Part shown: positions 21,871-27,323 of the stretch, one piece after another
How positions within the stretch are numbered: position 1 is the first letter of the stretch
Layout of the letters: each line of letters begins with the position of its first letter
Assembly (NCBI GenBank): GCA_031396835.1
Contig: JANNLO010000012.1
Span: 1-27,323 of the forward strand
Direction of reading: 5' to 3'
Length of the DNA stretch: 27,323 nt
Source: Snowella sp031396835
GTDB taxonomy: Bacteria > Cyanobacteriota > Cyanobacteriia > Cyanobacteriales > Microcystaceae
Notes under the pieces: model-generated
Database searches by the model: none
Seen by the model: only the letters and a program-made list of their open reading frames with translations
What the model was told of the DNA's origin: nothing
Program-made: the position numbers and the translations under genes

Positions 21871-23081
21871 TGAAAACTTTTACAAAAATTACAAAAATTA
21901 CCCTATTATTAAGTATTTTTTCGGTATTGACCAGTTGTAGTGGCAGTCAATTTTTTGAAAATCGTTTTTCTGCTGATCCGAGTTTACAAAATTCGCCCGA
22001 AGTTTCGACTTCTCCAACGGACAACCCCAATCAAGTTATTTCTGCCCAAAATTTACCCGCCGAAATTCCTCGTTATAGTAATGCAACCCTCGAAGAAACG
22101 AGTCCAGATGCAAACCGCGATCGCGCTCAAACTCGCTGGTCATCGGCTGATTCAATAAATTTAATTACAGATTTTTATCAACAACAATTCCAAACTAATA
22201 ATTGGGAAATTATTCAGCCTTTATCTCCTAATGATCCCAATAGTGCTTTGATTGCTAAAAAAAATGATTTACAAGTTACTTTAACTCCGCTTTCTAAATC
22301 TCCAAAAACAGAATTTACCCTTGATTATCAACGCCAAAATACTTCCACTACTCTAGTTATTCCTAGTCCCCAGAATACAAATATATCAAATCAACCCATT
22401 ACTTTTAATGACTTAGATCAAGTTTCTGAACCGTTAAAAGATTATATTCAAGACTTAGGTAATCTCGGTATTTTAAGTCCTAAAAATGGTAATGATTTTC
22501 AAGCAAATGTTCCCATTACTCGACGAGAATATGCTCGTTTGTTGGTTGCCGCAAATAATCAATTTTATGCAACATCTCCTAGTAAACAAATTCGTTTAGG
22601 GAATAAAAATACAACACCAGCTTTTAGTGATGTTTCGGTTAATGATCCCGATTTTCCTAGTATTCAAGGTTTAGCAGAAGCTGGTTTGATTTCTTCTCCT
22701 TTGACAAATGATTCTAATGCGATTTTATTTCGTCCGAATGTAGCCCTAACGCGAGAAAATTTGATTGCTTGGAAAGTGCCTTTGGATACTCGAAAAACTT
22801 TACCGAATACTTCTATTGAGAACCTTAAAGAAACTTGGGGCTTTCAAGATACCGCTAAAATTGATCCCAAGCTCTGGCGGGCAATTCATGGTGATTTTCA
22901 AAATGGTGAGCAGGCAAATATTCGGAGAGTTTTTGGTTATACGACGCTTTTTCAGCCAAAAAAATCAGTAAGTAGGGGTGAAGCCGCCGCCGCTCTCTGG
23001 TATTTTGGATTTCAGGGAGATGGAATTTCAGCTAAAGATGTATTGAGTTTGAAAAATTCATCGCCTTCTCCTACTAATTAA
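21870..23081 (+). CDS. S-layer homology (SLH) lipoprotein
   Basis: 403 residues when started at ATG 21870, which overlaps the previous stop by one base and gives a proper lipoprotein signal (TLLLSIFSVLTSC, lipidated Cys). The frame is open 30 bases further upstream, but that would hide the signal. A Ser/Pro-rich region and a domain with LPAEIPRYSNATLEE and LITDFYQQQFQTNNWEII come first. They are followed by SLH-type repeats: FNDLDQVSEPLKDYIQDLGN, ITRREYARLLV, FSDVSVNDPDFPSIQGLAEA, LTRENLIAW and VSRGEAAAALWYFG. SLH modules usually bind peptidoglycan-linked polymers, so this protein may tie a membrane to the wall. Confidence 0.87.
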   Translation: MKTFTKITKITLLLSIFSVLTSCSGSQFFENRFSADPSLQNSPEVSTSPTDNPNQVISAQNLPAEIPRYSNATLEETSPDANRDRAQTRWSSADSINLITDFYQQQFQTNNWEIIQPLSPNDPNSALIAKKNDLQVTLTPLSKSPKTEFTLDYQRQNTSTTLVIPSPQNTNISNQPITFNDLDQVSEPLKDYIQDLGNLGILSPKNGNDFQANVPITRREYARLLVAANNQFYATSPSKQIRLGNKNTTPAFSDVSVNDPDFPSIQGLAEAGLISSPLTNDSNAILFRPNVALTRENLIAWKVPLDTRKTLPNTSIENLKETWGFQDTAKIDPKLWRAIHGDFQNGEQANIRRVFGYTTLFQPKKSVSRGEAAAALWYFGFQGDGISAKDVLSLKNSSPSPTN

Positions 23082-23133
23082 TATTAATTAAAAAGTATTT
23101 AAAAATCTTCTGTTAGAAAAAACGAGTTATTTT

Positions 23134-23901
23134 ATGACATCTTCCCTGAAAAACATTCAAATTATTCTGGTTGAACCAGCTGGAGCGTTAAATATTGGTT
23201 CCGTTGCCCGTGTTATGAAAAATATGGGATTAGAAAAATTGGTACTCGTAAATCCTCAATGCGATCGCCTGAGTGAAGATGCTCGACTAATGGCGGTTCA
23301 TGCGGCTGATATTTTAGAACAAGCCCAAGAAGTTCCGACTTTACCCGAAGCTCTCAAAGGATGTCATCGCGCGATCGCAACAACTGCTCGAATGCGAAGT
23401 TTAGAAGGTCATTTAGAAACACCGAGAGAAGCTTTACCCTGGCTTATTTTTCCAGAACAACCAACGGCTCTTATTTTTGGCAGAGAAGACCGAGGACTGA
23501 GTAATGAAGAATTAAATCAGGCCCATCGTTTTCTCTCAATTCCCGCTAATCCCGATTATTCTGTGTTAAATTTGGCTCAATCAGTGGCAGTTTGTGCCTA
23601 CGAACTTTATCAACATCAATATCAGCCAGTTAACCCAAACCCTGAAAACAATTTAATTAAGACAGCATCTCTCGAAAAAGTCGAAGCCTATTATCAGCAT
23701 TTAGAAAAAACTTTATTAAATATTGGCTATCTTTATCCCCATACGGTTAATGCTCGCATGGAAAAAATACGTCGTCTTTATCAACGCGCCCAACTCACAG
23801 AAGATGAAGTTGCCTTATTACGGGGAATTTTGGGACAAATAGACTGGAAGACGCAACATTTTTTAACGGTCAATAGTCAGACAAACAAGTCAAGTTCCTA
23901 A
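23134..23901 (+). CDS. tRNA/rRNA 2'-O-methyltransferase, TrmJ type (SpoU family)
   Basis: A 255-residue SPOUT-fold methyltransferase. Motif 1 is VEPAGALNIGSVARVMKNMG, motif 2 is ALIFGREDRGLSNEEL and motif 3 is IPANPDYSVLNLAQSVAVCA. Together they form the knotted SAM site. A C-terminal helical extension of about 75 residues (LEKVEAYYQHLEKTLLNIGY onward) is typical of TrmJ, which methylates the 2'-OH of residue 32 in tRNA anticodon loops. The exact target is inferred from family resemblance. A terminator-like hairpin follows at 23915-23953. Confidence 0.9.
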   Translation: MTSSLKNIQIILVEPAGALNIGSVARVMKNMGLEKLVLVNPQCDRLSEDARLMAVHAADILEQAQEVPTLPEALKGCHRAIATTARMRSLEGHLETPREALPWLIFPEQPTALIFGREDRGLSNEELNQAHRFLSIPANPDYSVLNLAQSVAVCAYELYQHQYQPVNPNPENNLIKTASLEKVEAYYQHLEKTLLNIGYLYPHTVNARMEKIRRLYQRAQLTEDEVALLRGILGQIDWKTQHFLTVNSQTNKSSS

Positions 23902-23914
23902 TCCAGATTAAGTT

Positions 23915-23953
23915 CTGTTAACCTAACAAGATGAAGGGTTGATAACAGTTTTT
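23915..23953 (+). terminator. Rho-independent terminator after the methyltransferase gene
   Basis: CTGTTAACC (23915-23923) pairs with GGT (23937-23939) and TAACAG (23943-23948), leaving a three-base bulge and a 13-base loop, followed by TTTTT (23949-23953). It lies 14 bases after the stop at 23901 and separates this gene series from the serine hydrolase. Confidence 0.6.
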
Positions 23954-23985
23954 GTTATATATTTCTCACACTAAAATTAAAAAAA

Positions 23986-25323
23986 ATGCCTAGAAAAAAT
24001 TCTCGTCGTTCTATTCGTCCTTCTATTGCGTTAGTTCCTCCTAAAAATAATTTAACGACCCTCACTGTTGCCTCTAAACCAGTTGAACCAGAGCCAGTTA
24101 ATCGCAAACGAAAATCTTCTCGCCAACCTAACTTGATAACGACCAGCGTATTTTATGCTTTACGAATCGGTATTTTAGGAACTGGATTAGCAGTCATTGC
24201 TGGCACGGCTTTAACCCTTTTTGCTCCAACTCGTTTTCTTTCTTCCCAAGCATCCACTCCCAAAAAACAAGGTCAATCGATTGAGCGAAACGCAACGAGT
24301 GTTCCTATAAAACCAGGAGACGCGATCGCAAGTTTAGTTTCTAATCTGACACCTGACCAAAATACTAACTCGTCTATAAAAACTCAAACTCAGCTAACTG
24401 AAGAATTAATTCCTCTTAAACAAAAATTAATTGCCTTAGATAAAAAACAAGAAAAAATTGAAACGAAAGCTTTTTTGATTGATTTAGATAATGGCAAATA
24501 CGTCAATTTGGCAGGAGATACGCCAATTTCTGCGGCTAGTTTGATCAAAATTCCTATTGCTGTTGCGTTTTTTCAAGATGTAGATGCGGGCAAAATTAAG
24601 CTCAATGAAAAGTTGCCCATCACTAAAGATGCGATCGCCAGTGGTTCGGGAGATATGCAATACCAACAAGGACAAAAAGCTTTTACTGCGTTGGAAACTG
24701 TCACTAAAATGATGATCATTAGCGATAACACCGCAACCAATATGCTCCTAAAACGGATGGGCGGTAAGGCGATTCTCGACCAGCGTTTTCAAGAATGGGG
24801 ATTAAGCCAGACCAAAATTCACAACTTTCTACCCGACCTTGCAGGAACCAACACAACCAGTCCACAAGATTTAGCAACAGTTTTATTAAAAGTTAATCAG
24901 GGCGAATTAATTTCCCTCAAATCCCGCGATCGCCTTCTAGGAATCATGCAAAAAACGAAAACCCGCACCCTATTACCACCAGGGCTAGAACCTGGAGCGA
25001 TTATTTCCCATAAAACAGGCGATATTGGCACAGTATTAGGAGATGCAGGTATTATTGATATGCCTAGTGGCAAACGCTACATTGAAGTAATAATTGCTAA
25101 ACGTCCTTATAATGATGTTGCCGCCAGAATACTCATTCAAGATATGTCTCGCACAACTTATCAACACCTCAAAGCAACAGAATCTGCCAGTAAATCCCCT
25201 ATTCTCAAAGTAAAAACAGAAACCGCTCAATCCTCGATCCCCAAAGCCATCAAGACTTCCGCAATCAAAAAAACAGTTACCAACTCTAGCGATACGCCTG
25301 CAATAGTTAAGACACAAGACTAA
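23986..25323 (+). CDS. Membrane-anchored serine hydrolase, class A beta-lactamase fold
   Basis: 445 residues. A basic cytoplasmic head (1-50) is followed by one membrane segment (about 56-80), a linker, and a hydrolase domain of about 240 residues with S185-L-I-K188, S246-D-N248 and K343-T-G345. These are the three penicilloyl-serine-transferase motifs. The omega-loop region (QTKIHNFLPDLAGTNTTSP) is shorter than in true class A beta-lactamases, and I find no glutamate equivalent to Glu166, so efficient deacylation of beta-lactams is unlikely. A peptidoglycan-related or esterase role is more plausible. The Ser/Lys/Thr-rich C-terminal tail (about 395-445) looks disordered. The M16 gene follows 53 bases downstream. 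Confidence 0.85.
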   Translation: MPRKNSRRSIRPSIALVPPKNNLTTLTVASKPVEPEPVNRKRKSSRQPNLITTSVFYALRIGILGTGLAVIAGTALTLFAPTRFLSSQASTPKKQGQSIERNATSVPIKPGDAIASLVSNLTPDQNTNSSIKTQTQLTEELIPLKQKLIALDKKQEKIETKAFLIDLDNGKYVNLAGDTPISAASLIKIPIAVAFFQDVDAGKIKLNEKLPITKDAIASGSGDMQYQQGQKAFTALETVTKMMIISDNTATNMLLKRMGGKAILDQRFQEWGLSQTKIHNFLPDLAGTNTTSPQDLATVLLKVNQGELISLKSRDRLLGIMQKTKTRTLLPPGLEPGAIISHKTGDIGTVLGDAGIIDMPSGKRYIEVIIAKRPYNDVAARILIQDMSRTTYQHLKATESASKSPILKVKTETAQSSIPKAIKTSAIKKTVTNSSDTPAIVKTQD

Positions 25324-25376
25324 AAGATATGATAGTTAATTAGACAATTTTCTGGAAATATTGACTCTAAAAACCC

Positions 25377-26870
25377 ATGATAAACAAATTATTGAAACGC
25401 TTTGGTTGGCTAGGTTTAGTTGCGATCGCGTTATCTCTTTCCCTGGCTTTCCATAGCCCAGCCAATGCCAAAAATGTTAACTCAATCACAGCCCAATCTC
25501 CCCAACGTTATGATCAATTACAATTGCCGCCCCTACCTGAAATTAAAATCCCTAAATATGAACGCTATCAATTAGATAACGGATTAATTGTCTATTTAAT
25601 CGAAGATCACGAACTTCCCCTCATCAGAGGAACTGCCCTATTTCGCACGGGTTCTCGTTTGGAACCTAGCACAAAAGTTGGTTTGGCAGGAATTACAGGC
25701 GCAACCATGCGTACAGGTGGAACAACCAAACATTCGCCTGATGAATTAAACCAAATCCTAGAACAACGTGCCGCCGCCATCGAAACCAGTATTGGGACAA
25801 CTTCAGGCTCAGCCAGTTTTGACACATTAAGTAAAGATAAAGAGACAGTTTTCGATCTATTTGCCGAAATCATTCAAACTCCCGCCTTTGCTGCCAATAA
25901 AATTGAACTAGCCAAAACCCAAGCCCAAGGCGCGATCGCTCGTCGCAACGATGACCCTGATGACATTGCCAGTCGTGAATTCAGCAAATTGATGTATGGC
26001 AACGACAGTCCCTACGCCCGTATCATTGAATACGCAACCCTAGACCAAATTAGCCGCGATGATATTAGCAAATTTCACGCCGACTATATCCGACCCGAAT
26101 CAACACTCTTAGGCATTGTTGGCGATTTTGACACCGCAGAAATGAAAACCTTAATCACTCAAAAATTTGGTAACTGGAAAGTTTCAACTCCAAAACCCGA
26201 CCTTACCGTACCCAGTGCCAGCCAACAAAATCAACAAAAAATCTTTTTAGTCGATCAACCCCAACTAACCCAAAGCACTATTTTATTAGGACATTTAGAC
26301 GGCAAATTAAGCGATCCTGATTACCCAACCTTAAGTGTAATGAATGGCGTATTAAATGGTTTTGGAGGTCGTTTATTCAACGATATTCGCTCTAAACAGG
26401 GCTTAGCCTACTCAGTTTATGGGACATGGAATGCAGCCTATGATTATCCAGGCGTTTTTCTAGGAGGCGGACAAACCCGCACCGATGCCACCGTTCCTTT
26501 TATAAAATCATTATTAAGCGAAATTGACCGTATTCGCACAACCTTAGTCACACCAGTCGAATTATCCTACGCAAAAGAATCCATTCTCAACTCCTTTGTC
26601 TTCAAGTTTGAAAATCCTAGCCAAACCCTCACCCGTTTAATGACCTACGAATATTACGGTTATCCTGCTGACTTTATTTTCCAGTATCAAAACAAAGTCA
26701 AAGACGTGACGGCCGAAGATATTCAACGATCTGCTCAAAAATATCTCGTTCCCGATAAAATATTCACCTTAATAGTCGGTAACGAAAAAGCGATCAAACC
26801 CAATTTGAACAGCCTAAACCAATCCGTCAGCAAGATTGACATCACCATCCCAACGCCGTCAAAACCTTAA
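25377..26870 (+). CDS. M16-family peptidase-like protein lacking the zinc motif
   Basis: 497 residues. A signal peptide (LVAIALSLSLAFHSPANA) is followed by two M16 domains. The first begins YQLDNGLIVYLIEDHELPLI but has GLAGITGATMRTGGT where catalytic members carry H-x-x-E-H, so it cannot bind zinc in the usual way. The second domain keeps RLFNDIRSKQGLAYSVYG, the Arg/Tyr pair that holds substrate in the non-catalytic half of M16B heterodimers. It is therefore most likely the non-catalytic partner of a separate M16 protease, acting in the periplasm or lumen. No catalytic partner lies in the window. A terminator follows at 26926-26951. Confidence 0.9.
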   Translation: MINKLLKRFGWLGLVAIALSLSLAFHSPANAKNVNSITAQSPQRYDQLQLPPLPEIKIPKYERYQLDNGLIVYLIEDHELPLIRGTALFRTGSRLEPSTKVGLAGITGATMRTGGTTKHSPDELNQILEQRAAAIETSIGTTSGSASFDTLSKDKETVFDLFAEIIQTPAFAANKIELAKTQAQGAIARRNDDPDDIASREFSKLMYGNDSPYARIIEYATLDQISRDDISKFHADYIRPESTLLGIVGDFDTAEMKTLITQKFGNWKVSTPKPDLTVPSASQQNQQKIFLVDQPQLTQSTILLGHLDGKLSDPDYPTLSVMNGVLNGFGGRLFNDIRSKQGLAYSVYGTWNAAYDYPGVFLGGGQTRTDATVPFIKSLLSEIDRIRTTLVTPVELSYAKESILNSFVFKFENPSQTLTRLMTYEYYGYPADFIFQYQNKVKDVTAEDIQRSAQKYLVPDKIFTLIVGNEKAIKPNLNSLNQSVSKIDITIPTPSKP

Positions 26871-26925
26871 ACCCGATCTCCCTCTAACCAAAAAAACAGT
26901 AGGATCATGCCGAGCTTTTTTCGTA

Positions 26926-26951
26926 GGGGCGCATAGCGTGCGTCCTTTTTT
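26926..26951 (+). terminator. Terminator after the M16 gene
   Basis: GGGCGCA (26927-26933) pairs with TGCGTCC (26939-26945), one pair being G:U, around TAGCG, and is followed by TTTTTT (26946-26951). The core resembles a GC-rich repeat (GTAGGGGCGCA...) often dispersed in cyanobacterial genomes; here it serves as a terminator. Confidence 0.65.
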
Positions 26952-27032
26952 GTTTCTGAGTCAGACTAAAACCCCGAAAAGCTTGCTGGGCGACAAAAAA
27001 AGGTAAGGACAAGAAATTTTTCCCAAAAGGTA

Positions 27033-27061
27033 TTGACATCGTGAGGGAAAGGAAATATAGT
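27033..27061 (+). promoter_or_regulatory. Ribosomal RNA operon promoter
   Basis: A perfect -35 TTGACA (27033-27038), exactly 17 bases of spacer and a -10 TATAGT (27056-27061, five of six consensus). Transcription would start near 27068, about 190 bases before 16S. It is the best promoter in the window, as expected for rrn. The spacer is purine-rich (GTGAGGGAAAGGAAA). Confidence 0.85.
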
Positions 27062-27259
27062 AGTAAATGCGCGGTTGAGAGCCAAGGTTCAAGACAAGCG
27101 AGCCGAACCTAGAAAAAAGAATAGTTTGAAAGAGATTTAAACCAAACCCTTGTTATAAAAACTAAAACAAATTTAGTTATCCAGTTGCAAGTAATTGTAA
27201 GTGATAACGAAAGAGAAGTCAAGAAAAAAGCCAAACAAATGTCTTTATTTGTGTAAACT

Positions 27260-27323
<64 letters not shown>

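Larger units (their letters stand above)
26871..27259. other. Gap between the M16 gene and 16S rRNA: terminator, rrn promoter and leader
   Basis: This 389-base gap holds the M16 terminator, a near-consensus promoter and a leader of about 190 bases before 16S. In the leader AGGTTC (27085-27090) and GAACCT (27105-27110) form a 6-base inverted repeat with a 14-base loop, probably part of the processing or antitermination signals. No protein gene is seen. Confidence 0.7.

Noticed and set aside
25607..25873. Minus-strand frame inside the M16 gene
   Set aside because: Antisense shadow; the sense protein has a signal peptide and family motifs throughout.
26926..26951. GC-rich inverted repeat as a mobile element end
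   Set aside because: Position after a stop codon and the T tract make a terminator the simpler explanation; no transposase or target duplication is visible.

Overview
The window comes from an AT-rich cyanobacterium. HIP1 octamers (GCGATCGC) are scattered throughout, for example at 4636-4643, 11224-11231 and 11345-11352. The gene content is cyanobacterial: DUF3285, DUF1816, a group 2 sigma factor, small UPF0016 exporters and a photosystem II assembly operon. The right edge runs into the 5' end of a cyanobacterial 16S rRNA. Gene style and the 16S start suggest a unicellular or colonial Chroococcales-type lineage, but I cannot name a genus.

Layout. 1-131 is a GC-richer stretch that cuts off YbeY and does not look like the rest; it is probably a chimeric contig edge. 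120-4443 is a minus-strand housekeeping block: ybeY (broken), a DUF3285 peptide, prfB with an intact programmed +1 frameshift, a GxxExxY gene with an in-frame amber codon set among palindromic repeats, and murE. 5178-9839 is a plus-strand eight-gene operon matching the Synechocystis slr0144-slr0151 (PAP) cluster: two V4R proteins, two phycobilisome-like globins, two 2Fe-2S ferredoxins, a small NWxG-repeat protein and a membrane-anchored coiled-coil/TPR protein, closed by a G:U-rich terminator. 9919-11027 is a convergent pair: a small unknown protein and a proline-rich secreted/lipoprotein candidate. Then come an exported beta-propeller-like protein, a group 2 sigma factor, nadA and a pair of half-size UPF0016 exporters. 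15889-19346 on the minus strand carries an L,D-transpeptidase with tandem repeats, a ComF-type phosphoribosyltransferase, a DUF1816 protein and tldD. 19559-23901 on the plus strand carries mtnA, an FAD oxidoreductase, an SLH lipoprotein and a TrmJ-type methyltransferase. Last are a membrane-anchored serine hydrolase of the class A beta-lactamase fold, an M16 protein lacking its zinc site, a terminator, a near-consensus rRNA promoter and the start of 16S.

The most interesting part is the PAP operon. Both globins keep a cysteine at the position of phycobiliprotein Cys84, the bilin attachment site, and one also keeps the flanking Arg/Asp. V4R proteins belong to a tetrapyrrole/small-ligand-associated fold, and two ferredoxins of different types are encoded with them. 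Together they look like a small tetrapyrrole-handling and electron-transfer module serving photosystem II assembly. That reading is inference; the operon itself is known in Synechocystis.
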